Assembly: GCA_934098565.1 (NCBI GenBank)
Contig: CAKOON010000001.1
Location: 124,001-188,000, forward strand
Origin: an uncultured Bacilli bacterium
GTDB taxonomy: Bacteria > Bacillota_I > Bacilli_A > RF39 > UBA660
DNA: 64,000 bases
Direction: 5' to 3'
Part shown: positions 15,298 to 24,515 of the stretch, one piece after another
Layout: every line of letters begins with the position of its first letter
Numbering within the stretch: position 1 is the stretch's first letter
Translations under genes and position numbers: made by a program
The notes under the pieces: model-generated
Databases searched by the model: none
Told to the model about the DNA's origin: nothing
Seen by the model: only the letters and a program-made list of their open reading frames with translations

Positions 15298-18195
15298 ATG
15301 TATAATTTTGGAAATGCAAAAACAAGCCAGTTAGGCTTGAAAGAGAAGACTAATAAGTATAGTATCGATAAATATCATATTGACTTGAATGCTCAAAATG
15401 ATTCACATAGTATTATTGCTAGAGAAATTCTAAAAAATAAAAATATTAAGTTAAATGTTTTAGATGTTGGTTGCGGTAGTGGGACTATTGGAAAGTTTTT
15501 AGAAGTTGAAAACATTATTTTAGATGGGGTTGAAATTGATAAAGAGGCTATCGGAGAAGCTAAAAAAAATCATTATCATAAACTTTATAATACGGATATT
15601 AACGAAATAAGTAAATCAATTAAGCAAAAGTATGATTATATTATTTTAGCTGATATTTTAGAACATTTAGTAAAACCATATAAAACATTGGAGGAATTAG
15701 CTCTTTTGTTAAAAGAAAATGGTTCAATCTTGATAAGTATTCCTAATATAGAACATATGGATATTATTGCTAACTTAATTGATGGAAAATTTAACTACAA
15801 TGAAATAGGGACGCTTGATACCACTCATTTGCGATTTTTTACCTATTATTCTTTCTTAGAAATGATTGATAATATAAATAAAGATAGAGAAAATAAGTTA
15901 GAAGTAGAATGTATTGGTTCGACTAAAACTTTTAATAAGGAATATATAGATTATAATTCTAAGTTATATAGTTTATTAAACCTTGATGGAAGAAAAGATA
16001 TCTTACAAAATATATTCAAAATTAAAATCTTAAATAAAAATGTGGTTCCAACTAATCTAAAGAAAGAACTTGAAAATAAACAAGAATTAAATATCTATCA
16101 CACATTAGAAAAAGAAGTTGAAAATACTAAGAAATATTATGACTTATTAAGTCAATTGGAAGCTAATAACAGTGAATTAACTAATGAAATATTGGAACTT
16201 ACTAAGAAAAATTCTTCATTAAATAATCTATATTTAGGTATGGTTGATTCAAGAACTTGGAAAATTATGGAACCGGTTCGTAAAGGAGTTCGTTTTGTTA
16301 AAAGAGTTAATAATAAATTAAGAAGAGTAAGAAATAAATTAAGTGTTGCAATTGATAACTCTGATGTAAAAACTACAAATTATGATATTGAGAAGAATCG
16401 GTTGGATATTGAGGAAATGATTTTGTTAGTTGAAGATTATGATTTAATATCTTTTGATATTTTTGATACTTTGATTTTTAGACCTTTTTTAGAACCAACT
16501 GATTTATTTAATTTGATGGAGTTAGAGTATTATTTACCGGGATTTGCTGAAAGAAGAGTGGAAGCTGAAGAAGAAGCAAGAGAGAAGACTTCAAAGAAAA
16601 ATTTTGAGATAAATATTTATGATATATATGAAGAGTTGAGTAATTATTTAAAAATTGATAAAGATGATATTTTAGAGAAAGAATTTGCTTTTGAAACTAA
16701 GTGTTGTTATGCCAATCCATATTTCTTAGAAATTTTTCATAAATTACAAGAAATGGGGAAAAAAGTTATTGTTACTTCTGATATGTATTGGCCTAAAGAA
16801 TATATTCAAAAATTATTACAAACATGTGGATATGAACCAAATGAAATTTATGTATCATGTGATTATGAAGCCAATAAAGGAACAGGAGCAATTCAAAAGA
16901 TTATTAATGATAAATATCCAAATAAAAAGATTATTCATATAGGTGATAATTATCTTTCTGATATAAAGGGGAGTCAAAAAGCTGGGTGGGATACTTATTA
17001 TTATAAGAAATGTAGTGAGATTGCTAAATCATATAAAGAACCAGTTTATAGCAATTCTTTGATTAATTCAATAACTTGTGCTGTTAGAATAAACTATTTG
17101 TATTCAGGATTTAATAAATATACTGGTTATTTTAAGTATGGATTCATATATGGTGGTATTTTAACCGTTGGTTTTTTAGAAAATATCAATAAACAAGTAA
17201 AACAAGATGGTATTGATAAAATTTTATTTTTAGCAAGAGATTCTAAAGTATTGTATGAAGCTTATAAAAAGTATTATAATCAGTATCCAAGTGAATATTT
17301 AATTACTTCTAGAAGTGCTATGTTTGAAATATCATTTGCTTCTCAAATAGAAGAATTTATAAATTTTTATTTTAAATCACGAGCTTTAATGGGTAAATAT
17401 ACAATTGAAGAAACTCTTTATGAGACGGATTTAGATATTTTAATACCAAAGGTTTCTCAGTATGATTTGAATTTATATGACTTTTTAAATATGGATAACT
17501 TTGATAAATTGAAGAGTATGATTTACCAGGAAGCCCATTCTATAAGTGAATATTTTTCTAGTTCTAAAAAAGCGGCAATTAAGTATTTTGATAGTTTAAC
17601 TAAAGATACTTCTAAAGCCTTAGCTGTTGATTTGGGATGGAGTGGTTCAATAGTTAATTTGATGCGGCCAATATTTCAAAGTGAATTAAAAAATAAAGTA
17701 GAACTTTATGGAACTTTTGTTGGCAATAAAGATAGTAAAAAGGTTAATGCTTTAGTGGATACTAAAATATTTAGACCATACTGTTTTAGCTATGAAAATT
17801 CTAAATATTATCTTGATATCGGTACTTTAGAAGATAGTTCAAAAGCTATGATAATGGAAGCGATGTTTACTTCAACGGATAAGACTTTACTTAAATATGC
17901 TGATACTTTTATTTATGGTAATGCCACAAATAACGATTATATTTTGAAAGAAGTTCATAAAGGAATATTGGAGTTTGTTAAACTTTATAAAAGTTTAAAT
18001 GTCCCAATGATTGATAAATTAGATATATCTAGCGAGGTAGCATTCAGACCATTGTTTGAAGCTTTAAAGAGACCAGAATATAGTTATGCTATTTTTAGTA
18101 ATTTTAAAGAGTATAATGATTCTTTACCAAGATTTAAGAGTAATAGAGAGATGACAACTCTGGGAAAAATTATGAAAGATCGAAATATAATCTAA
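15298..18195 (+). CDS. Multidomain methyltransferase - coiled coil - HAD-like protein
   Basis: This large protein has 965 residues. Residues about 30-200 form a SAM methyltransferase (VLDVGCGSGTIGKFLE, then ILADILEHL). Residues 250-310 are coiled coil. Residues 315-345 hold SRTWKIMEPVRKGVRFVKRV, a linker common in surface-glycan enzymes. Residues 365-580 are HAD-like (LISFDIFDTLIFRP, IVTSDMYW, HIGDNYLSDIKGSQKAGW). A C-terminal domain of about 380 residues often follows such HAD domains in rhamnan clusters. It probably modifies or caps the polysaccharide, for example by O-methylation and (de)phosphorylation. AGGTGA precedes the ATG by a normal distance. Confidence 0.8.
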   Translation: MYNFGNAKTSQLGLKEKTNKYSIDKYHIDLNAQNDSHSIIAREILKNKNIKLNVLDVGCGSGTIGKFLEVENIILDGVEIDKEAIGEAKKNHYHKLYNTDINEISKSIKQKYDYIILADILEHLVKPYKTLEELALLLKENGSILISIPNIEHMDIIANLIDGKFNYNEIGTLDTTHLRFFTYYSFLEMIDNINKDRENKLEVECIGSTKTFNKEYIDYNSKLYSLLNLDGRKDILQNIFKIKILNKNVVPTNLKKELENKQELNIYHTLEKEVENTKKYYDLLSQLEANNSELTNEILELTKKNSSLNNLYLGMVDSRTWKIMEPVRKGVRFVKRVNNKLRRVRNKLSVAIDNSDVKTTNYDIEKNRLDIEEMILLVEDYDLISFDIFDTLIFRPFLEPTDLFNLMELEYYLPGFAERRVEAEEEAREKTSKKNFEINIYDIYEELSNYLKIDKDDILEKEFAFETKCCYANPYFLEIFHKLQEMGKKVIVTSDMYWPKEYIQKLLQTCGYEPNEIYVSCDYEANKGTGAIQKIINDKYPNKKIIHIGDNYLSDIKGSQKAGWDTYYYKKCSEIAKSYKEPVYSNSLINSITCAVRINYLYSGFNKYTGYFKYGFIYGGILTVGFLENINKQVKQDGIDKILFLARDSKVLYEAYKKYYNQYPSEYLITSRSAMFEISFASQIEEFINFYFKSRALMGKYTIEETLYETDLDILIPKVSQYDLNLYDFLNMDNFDKLKSMIYQEAHSISEYFSSSKKAAIKYFDSLTKDTSKALAVDLGWSGSIVNLMRPIFQSELKNKVELYGTFVGNKDSKKVNALVDTKIFRPYCFSYENSKYYLDIGTLEDSSKAMIMEAMFTSTDKTLLKYADTFIYGNATNNDYILKEVHKGILEFVKLYKSLNVPMIDKLDISSEVAFRPLFEALKRPEYSYAIFSNFKEYNDSLPRFKSNREMTTLGKIMKDRNII

Positions 18196-18252
18196 GTTTA
18201 TAGATATCTTAAAATCTAAATATGTAGTTTAAAGTATGCAAGGAGAATGAGT

Positions 18253-19911
18253 ATGACTGCTTTTAAAAGAATAGGCGTCTTTGTCTTTTTTGATAAAGAT
18301 GGTATTGTTGATGATTATGAAATCCCATTAATAGAAAGCTTAAGAGAGTCTGTTGATGATTTAATTATTGTATCTAATTGTTATTTGGATGATAAAGCTA
18401 CTATGATTTTGTCTAAATATACAGATAAGTTAATAGTACGCCCTAATGTTGGCTTGGATGCGGGAGCATTTAAAGATGTCTATGATACTTATCATGAATA
18501 TTTTAAGACTTTTGATGAATTATTATTAGTAAATGATACGTTTTATGGACCTTTTGAACCTTTTAAGAATATTTGTACTAAAATGGAAACAAAGAATGTA
18601 GATTTTTGGGGATTAACTGCTAATTATGATAGCGTTGATGGTTATGGTTATCTGCCAGATGGGAAAATTCATGCACATATTCAGACTTTCTTTGTGGCTT
18701 TTCGAAAAAAAGTATTATTAAGCGAAGCCTTTAATAGTTATTGGCAAAATTATGATTTAAGTACTATGAATAGTTTTGTTAATGTAGTAACTAAGCATGA
18801 GATTGCTTTTACTTACTATTTAGAAAAAAATGGTTTTACATGGGATACTTATGTTAATTTGGAAAAATATAAGTGTGATGATATTAGAGGTAACTTTAAT
18901 ATTTATGCTTATTGTTCTTATGATTTAATTAAGAATTTAGGATGTCCATTTATAAAAAGAAAAAATTTTGTTTTTAATAAAAAAGATGCTTTATTTTTAA
19001 CTGATGGTAGTGATGCTAGAAGAAGCCTTGAGTATATTAAAGAACATAATTTATATGATACTAGAATAATAATAAATAACTTAAAAAGACTTTATAGTCC
19101 TAATGATTTATATTATGGCTTAGATTTAAATTATGTTTTGGGTGAAAGTAGGACTCTGAGGAATAATTATTGTGTATTAATGTTTTTAGAGAATCTAGAA
19201 TACGTTTATGAATTTATTAATTATTTAAAAGCTAAAGATTTAAATAATTTATATATAATTTCAAGTAATAGTGAAATTAAAAAGATATTGAATGAATATA
19301 AAATAAAGTGTTTTAGTCAAGATGAAATTGATTTAAATAATTATGAATATATTGGTATTTTTAAAGATAGTTATTATCTAAATCAAAAGATTAGAGCGGT
19401 ATATAACTTTGCTATTTTAGATACATTAGATAATTTGATTTATTCAAATCAATATATAAGTAGTGTTATTAGTACTTTTGAAGATAATAAGGACTTGGGT
19501 TTATTATTACTTCCTAATAGTTTACATAGTAATTATTTTGATGAAATGGCTAGTAAAAATGACAATATAACTTATTCAAATAATGGTTGTTGGATAAGAA
19601 AAGAGCTATTTACCTGGGACTTTTTAGAAGAATATAATTGGTTAGAAACGTTAAGAGGAAGTCTAAAGCATCATAATTTATTGTTTGGTAAAGTTTATAA
19701 CCAAAAATGTGTAAATTATAATTTAATTAATTATGAATACGCTTTGTCTAGTGTGAGTAATTCCCTTAAAAGACATCATGGGACTATGACGAGTAGTTTA
19801 TCTGAGGCTTTATATCATATTACCCATACAAAAGTTGATACAACATTGAGAAAATTAGAAGAACTAGCTCATAGAATTTTTAGAAAGATTAAAAGAATAT
19901 TTAAAAAATAA
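18253..19911 (+). CDS. Rhamnan synthesis protein F-like glycosyltransferase
   Basis: The 552-residue protein starts MTAFKRIGVFVFFDKDGIVDDY. It has LIIVSNCYLD, RPNVGLDAGAFKDVYD, LLLVNDTFYGPF, FWGLTANYD and IQTFFVAFRKKVL, the diagnostic blocks of the RgpF family (PF05045). RgpF transfers sugars during synthesis of rhamnose-containing wall polysaccharide. A second region (residues about 300-500) is less conserved. AGGAG sits 7 bases before the ATG at 18253, which I prefer to the ATG at 18247. A terminator overlaps its 3' end. Confidence 0.88.
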   Translation: MTAFKRIGVFVFFDKDGIVDDYEIPLIESLRESVDDLIIVSNCYLDDKATMILSKYTDKLIVRPNVGLDAGAFKDVYDTYHEYFKTFDELLLVNDTFYGPFEPFKNICTKMETKNVDFWGLTANYDSVDGYGYLPDGKIHAHIQTFFVAFRKKVLLSEAFNSYWQNYDLSTMNSFVNVVTKHEIAFTYYLEKNGFTWDTYVNLEKYKCDDIRGNFNIYAYCSYDLIKNLGCPFIKRKNFVFNKKDALFLTDGSDARRSLEYIKEHNLYDTRIIINNLKRLYSPNDLYYGLDLNYVLGESRTLRNNYCVLMFLENLEYVYEFINYLKAKDLNNLYIISSNSEIKKILNEYKIKCFSQDEIDLNNYEYIGIFKDSYYLNQKIRAVYNFAILDTLDNLIYSNQYISSVISTFEDNKDLGLLLLPNSLHSNYFDEMASKNDNITYSNNGCWIRKELFTWDFLEEYNWLETLRGSLKHHNLLFGKVYNQKCVNYNLINYEYALSSVSNSLKRHHGTMTSSLSEALYHITHTKVDTTLRKLEELAHRIFRKIKRIFKK

Positions 19912-19929
19912 GTCTTTTAGTCTTTTTTT
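19884..19929 (+). terminator. Rho-independent terminator
   Basis: A 13-bp stem (AAAGATTAAAAGA with TCTTTTAGTCTTT, one G-T pair) has a 16-base loop and T run. It begins inside the last codons of the RgpF-like gene. The next -35 box starts two bases later. Confidence 0.75.
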
Positions 19930-19930
19930 C

Positions 19931-19959
19931 TTGAAGTAATCTTTAATATTGGATATAAT
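19931..19959 (+). promoter_or_regulatory. Sigma-A-type promoter
   Basis: TTGAAG, 17-base spacer, perfect TATAAT. It starts the second half of the polysaccharide cluster. Confidence 0.8.
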
Positions 19960-19984
19960 CGATATAGAGAGATAGTGTGAAGAT

Positions 19985-22018
19985 ATGAAGATAAAAGCAG
20001 CGAAAGCAAATAAATTAAAAACTAAAACTAATAAAATAAAAAATAACTTAAAAAAAATATATAACAATGTATATAATTTTTGTCATTTGGTTGATGAAGG
20101 ATGGAAAAACATAATTAACAGTAAGTATTTAAAAATTATTTTTAAATTTTTACCTCATAATATTTTTACTTTTGCTTTAATGTTAATTGTGTTTTTTTTA
20201 ATATTTAAAAACGTTTCTACTAATGAAGGTAGCGTTTTGTATGCACAAAGTATCACTAACGATGTTTTTGAACCTATGATTGTTAATCCAGTTGATATAG
20301 ATTTCAAAGAAATTGAAGTCTCTCGTGATGCAAATAGTGTTTGCATTACATTTGCTACATATGCTAAAAAGACAAATTCTGATTATAAATTTGTACTATA
20401 TAAGGATAATAAAAAAGAAATAGTGCGAGAAGAAGAATTTAATTCCAATATTCTTGATGATGGCAAAGCACATTGCTTTTCATTAGGGTTTATAAAAAAA
20501 GACGAAATAAAACAGTATTCTGTATCGATAGAACCGATTTATACTGATTTAGAAAATGTTATTACAATTTTTAAAGATAAGGATACAAATACGGCAGCGT
20601 TTACTTTAAATTATAAAAGTGACCAAATATTAAATTTTAAGCAATTGGTTTCTATAGTTTTTGTGATATCTTTCTTCATTGTTAATTATTTAATAAATAC
20701 ACGTAAATTAAAAGTTAATCAGTATTGGTTATTAATTTCTTTTATTTATACTTTACCAATTGTTTTCATATATCCTCCGTATGAAGTTCCGGATGAACCG
20801 GTTCATTATTATAATGCTTATAAATTTAGTCAGATAAATTTCCATAAAAGTTTAAAAGAAAACATTGAAAATCCTAGTGTCTATGCTCCCAAAAATATGG
20901 AATGCTTAAATTATTCTGGTATTGAGAGCAGAGACCGTATTTTAAGCGTAAATGATGTTTTAGAATGTGCTAAAGAAGATGGCAATGATTTAGACTTCAA
21001 TTATGGAAGATATAATTATGTTAATGGTAAATTGGGTTATATTATTCCAGGAGCTGCTATAAAGGTTGTTGATGAAGTTACAGATTCTCCTGTTCCAATA
21101 TTTTATTCCGGTAGATTTATTAATTATATTGTATCTACTTTAGTTATATTATTAGCAATTATTATTGCACCAAAGTATAAAGAAGTTATATTATTAGTCG
21201 GCACTATTCCAATGTTTGTTCAGCAAGCTGGTTCATACTCTTACGATTCTATTATAAATTCATTTAGTTTATTGATGGTTTCAGTCATATTAAAAATGAT
21301 AAATAATCCTAAAGCAAAAAAAATAATTCCAACTTTAATTCTTCTTTTACTAGGTACTGTTATTGGAAATATTAAGATGATTTATTTAGTAGTTTTATTA
21401 TTTCTATTATTATTACCAGATGAAATGTTTAAGAAAAGAATTAACAAATACTTATATTGCTTTGGAATGATAATTATATGTTGCCTGTTAGGAAAAATGA
21501 CTCAAGGTATTTTCTTTGGGGGAACGATTCCAGCAACAGTTGAATCAAGTGAAAATTTAAAAATCATTTTAGCAAATCCAACTAAAATATTTAAAATAGC
21601 TTATAATACTTTTGCTATTAATGGAGTATTTTATTTGAGAAGTTTATTTGGATATTTTTCATGGTTTAAATTTAAACTTAATGATTTATTTATATTTACT
21701 TATATTTTTATGATTTTATATTTGATTTTTAATAATCAGGGACTTGAGGCTAAAAAAATAAACAAACTTATTTGTTGGATTGGCTTACTTATATGTTTTG
21801 CTGCTACTTTTGCCGCCATGTATTTTAGTTGGTCTGCTACTGGCTTAGATTATGTTGATGGTGTTCAAGGAAGGTATTTCTTAGCAATTTTGTTACCTTT
21901 TATTATTATGTGTATGCCTCAAAAAGGGAAAAATAAAGTGAATAATAATTTCGTTTATAGTTATATTAATATTACTTTAGTGTATTATGTAACTTTATTA
22001 TTAACAATGTTTTATTAA
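19985..22018 (+). CDS. DUF2142-family membrane protein
   Basis: The 677-residue polytopic protein has a cytoplasmic Lys-rich start and a first membrane helix near residues 57-75. An extracytoplasmic beta-rich domain (about 80-215) follows, then about ten helices. The loop PPYEVPDEPVHYYNAYKF (about residue 263) is the hallmark of DUF2142 proteins, GT-C-like enzymes thought to use polyprenyl-phosphate sugars. YSYDSIINSFSLL is a second conserved block. With the GT2 and DUF2304 genes that follow, it may decorate the polysaccharide outside the cell. The sugar is unknown. Confidence 0.78.
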   Translation: MKIKAAKANKLKTKTNKIKNNLKKIYNNVYNFCHLVDEGWKNIINSKYLKIIFKFLPHNIFTFALMLIVFFLIFKNVSTNEGSVLYAQSITNDVFEPMIVNPVDIDFKEIEVSRDANSVCITFATYAKKTNSDYKFVLYKDNKKEIVREEEFNSNILDDGKAHCFSLGFIKKDEIKQYSVSIEPIYTDLENVITIFKDKDTNTAAFTLNYKSDQILNFKQLVSIVFVISFFIVNYLINTRKLKVNQYWLLISFIYTLPIVFIYPPYEVPDEPVHYYNAYKFSQINFHKSLKENIENPSVYAPKNMECLNYSGIESRDRILSVNDVLECAKEDGNDLDFNYGRYNYVNGKLGYIIPGAAIKVVDEVTDSPVPIFYSGRFINYIVSTLVILLAIIIAPKYKEVILLVGTIPMFVQQAGSYSYDSIINSFSLLMVSVILKMINNPKAKKIIPTLILLLLGTVIGNIKMIYLVVLLFLLLLPDEMFKKRINKYLYCFGMIIICCLLGKMTQGIFFGGTIPATVESSENLKIILANPTKIFKIAYNTFAINGVFYLRSLFGYFSWFKFKLNDLFIFTYIFMILYLIFNNQGLEAKKINKLICWIGLLICFAATFAAMYFSWSATGLDYVDGVQGRYFLAILLPFIIMCMPQKGKNKVNNNFVYSYINITLVYYVTLLLTMFY

Positions 22019-22036
22019 TCATATGTAGGAGTGTTT

Positions 22037-22765
22037 ATGAAAAAAGATAAAGTTTTAATAATAATTCCAGCTTACAACGAAGAAGAAAATATAAAAAAAG
22101 TTTATGATGGAATAATAAAGTACAATAAATTAAATAAAACAAATTATGATGTTATTGTTATAAATGATGGCTCTAAGGATAATACTGAGGAAATATTATG
22201 TAAAAATAATATTCCTCATATAAAGCTTATTCATAATTTGGGAATTGGTGGAGCTGTTCAAACTGGTTATAAATATGCCTTGGAAAATGGCTATGATATA
22301 GCAATTCAATTTGATGGTGATGGTCAGCATGATATTAGTTATGTGAAAGATATAATTAAGCCAATACTATTAAATAAAGCTGATATGGTAATTGGCTCGA
22401 GATTTATTGATGACAGTACCAGTGATTTTAAATCTTCTTTTGCAAGAAGAGTTGGAATAAATGTTATTTCTTCAGTTATTAAGTTAAAGACTGGGGTTAA
22501 AATATTTGATACCACTAGTGGTTTTAGAGCAATTAATAGAACAGTTCTAGAAATATTTAGCAACGACTATCCTAGGGAATATCCAGAGCCTATTTCTACT
22601 GTTAACATTTTATGTAATGGTTTAAATGTTAGCGAAGTTGGAGTAAGTATGAATGAAAGAATCGGTGGAGTTTCATCTATAAAGTCTTGGAAAACTGCTT
22701 ATTATATGATTAATGTTGTGCTATCAATATTATTGATGAAGGGAAAGAAAACAAATGGCAAATAA
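22037..22765 (+). CDS. Polyprenyl-phosphate sugar synthase-like GT2
   Basis: The 242-residue GT2 is close to the dolichol-phosphate mannose synthase type: IIPAYNEEENI, VIVINDGSKDNT, NLGIGGAVQTGYKYAL, the metal motif QFDGDGQHD, IGSRFI, and FDTTSGFRAINR. Such enzymes charge undecaprenyl phosphate with a single sugar for use outside the membrane. It overlaps DUF2304 by 11 bases. The ATG at 22037 has AGGAG five bases upstream and is preferred over a GTG at 22031. Confidence 0.88.
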   Translation: MKKDKVLIIIPAYNEEENIKKVYDGIIKYNKLNKTNYDVIVINDGSKDNTEEILCKNNIPHIKLIHNLGIGGAVQTGYKYALENGYDIAIQFDGDGQHDISYVKDIIKPILLNKADMVIGSRFIDDSTSDFKSSFARRVGINVISSVIKLKTGVKIFDTTSGFRAINRTVLEIFSNDYPREYPEPISTVNILCNGLNVSEVGVSMNERIGGVSSIKSWKTAYYMINVVLSILLMKGKKTNGK

Positions 22766-23111
22766 TTTAAGAATTTTATTAATTATATTCTCTATATTGT
22801 TTTTCTGTATAGTTTTAAGGTTGATTTCTAAAAAGAAGATTCAAATAAATAATTCACTATTTTGGCTATTTTCAGCTATACTAATATTTTTAGTTGCATT
22901 ATTTCCAAATTTTATTAGCTTTTTTACTAAATTGATAGGATTTGAAACAACTTCTAATTTTGTTATTGGCATTATATTGACCTTACTTTTATTAGATACT
23001 TTACTTTTAACTATATATTTGGCAGAACAAAACAAAAAAATTGTTTTGCTGATTCAAGAAGTATCAATGTTAAAACAAAATGTGGGTGATAAGGAGGGCA
23101 AACATGATTAA
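22755..23111 (+). CDS. DUF2304 membrane protein
   Basis: This 118-residue protein has three hydrophobic helices, the spacing INNSLFWLFSAILIFLVALFP, and a C-terminal amphipathic helix (QNKKIVLLIQEVSMLKQ). This is the DUF2304 pattern, almost always found next to a GT2 polyprenyl-phosphate sugar synthase. It may assist the synthase in the membrane. It overlaps both neighbours (11 and 8 bases), so the three are translated together. Confidence 0.8.
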   Translation: MANNLRILLIIFSILFFCIVLRLISKKKIQINNSLFWLFSAILIFLVALFPNFISFFTKLIGFETTSNFVIGIILTLLLLDTLLLTIYLAEQNKKIVLLIQEVSMLKQNVGDKEGKHD

Positions 23112-23457
23112 GTATGTTTTAACTGGTATTTATATTCTATGTACTACTCTAGGTATATATTTTATGAAACTGGGTGGTAATTCTTTTCAGATTGGTTTAA
23201 ATGGAAGTTTTAGTTTTAAAATGGGTTATATAACTTTATTAGGATTTTTATTTTATATAGTTAGCTTTTTATTATGGCAACGTTTACTTGTGACTTTTGA
23301 TTTGTCATATATCGTTCCAATTACGACTGGAATTTCGCAATTAATCATTTTGTTGATTGGAATTTTGGCTTTTAAAGAAAAAATAAACGCCACGGGAATA
23401 ATTGGTGCTCTACTAATTATAGTCGGAGTCGTTTTATTGGCTTTAGGAAAGAGATAA
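23104..23457 (+). CDS. EmrE/EamA-like small membrane transporter
   Basis: The 117-residue protein has four membrane helices in the SMR/EamA fold (one half of a dimer). It ends with the conserved IIGALLIIVGVVLLAL. In sugar-lipid cassettes such proteins (ArnE/ArnF-like) are thought to flip undecaprenyl-phosphate sugars. A strong AAGGAGGG site lies before the ATG at 23104, so the longer frame starting at 23080 is rejected. Together with GT2 and DUF2304 it forms a compact make-and-flip unit. Confidence 0.8.
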   Translation: MIKYVLTGIYILCTTLGIYFMKLGGNSFQIGLNGSFSFKMGYITLLGFLFYIVSFLLWQRLLVTFDLSYIVPITTGISQLIILLIGILAFKEKINATGIIGALLIIVGVVLLALGKR

Positions 23458-23467
23458 GGATGTTATT

Positions 23468-24505
23468 ATGAAAAATATTAAATTAAGTATTATAGTACCT
23501 TGCTACAAGGTTGAGGCTTATTTGCCTAGATGTTTGGATTCACTTGTTAATCAAACGTTAAAAGATATAGAGATTATATGTATTAATGATGGTTCTCCTG
23601 ATAACTGTTTAAATATTTTAAAGGATTACCAGAAAAAATATGACGATAAAATAGTAATTATTGACAAGAAAAACGAAGGGGTTTGGCGTGGTCGTAAGGA
23701 TGGCATTAAGAAAGCTCAAGGAGAATATATAGGATTTGTTGACAGCGACGATTATGTGGCATTAGATTTTGCAGAGAAACTTTATAATGCTGCTAAGAAG
23801 AATAAAGCCGATATTTCTGTTTGTGGATTTGACCGCATTGATTTAGAGACTGGCAAATTATACTCAAGAGAAATGACAAAGCCAAAACATGAAAGTTTTA
23901 TTATTGAAGAAAATCCTGGACTTCTTTTAGAATTAAACGGTGCTCCTTGGAACAAGATATATAAAGCTGAGTTATTGAAAAATATGAAAGAGTTGAAAAA
24001 TATTCCAAGAGTATTAGATGATATGATGTTTTTGCAATTAATATATTTAAATGCTAATAAAGTTACTTTTATACCAGATAGTTTGGTCTTCTATATGGTA
24101 AGAAAAGATTCTATTATTAATACAGTAAAAAAAGAATTAATACCTTCTACATATGCTGCGATGAAGGAAATTAGGAGTATTTATAGTGAAGAAAAGCCTG
24201 AAATGCTTGACTATGTTGATGCTAATGCTTTTTTACATTTAGGTATATCTTTTATGTATAGATTATCAGCCGATAAAAATTTAGATTTTAATGAAGCCTT
24301 AAGGGAAAATACAGCATTTTTGGATGAAAATTTTCCTAATTGGCGTAATAATAAATATATTAGTAAAAAGTATATAAAGGAAAATAATGGTTCTAATAAA
24401 AAGCTGTATATTGTGAAAAAATTTTATGACTTACATATGTTTAAATTATTTTTGAAAGTTTATACTTTTATGATAAATAATATAGGTATTGATATTAAAT
24501 GGTAA
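23468..24505 (+). CDS. Family 2 glycosyltransferase
   Basis: The 345-residue canonical GT2 has KLSIIVPCYKVEAYLPRCLDSLVNQTLKDIE (N-terminal half), ICINDGSPDN, the metal motif FVDSDDYV, and ELNGAPWNKIYKAELL. The C-terminal third is helical. It sits between the sugar-flipping cassette and glf, so a galactofuranosyltransferase role is possible but unproven. AAGGATG is the ribosome site. Confidence 0.88.
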   Translation: MKNIKLSIIVPCYKVEAYLPRCLDSLVNQTLKDIEIICINDGSPDNCLNILKDYQKKYDDKIVIIDKKNEGVWRGRKDGIKKAQGEYIGFVDSDDYVALDFAEKLYNAAKKNKADISVCGFDRIDLETGKLYSREMTKPKHESFIIEENPGLLLELNGAPWNKIYKAELLKNMKELKNIPRVLDDMMFLQLIYLNANKVTFIPDSLVFYMVRKDSIINTVKKELIPSTYAAMKEIRSIYSEEKPEMLDYVDANAFLHLGISFMYRLSADKNLDFNEALRENTAFLDENFPNWRNNKYISKKYIKENNGSNKKLYIVKKFYDLHMFKLFLKVYTFMINNIGIDIKW

Positions 24506-24515
24506 GGAGAAATTT

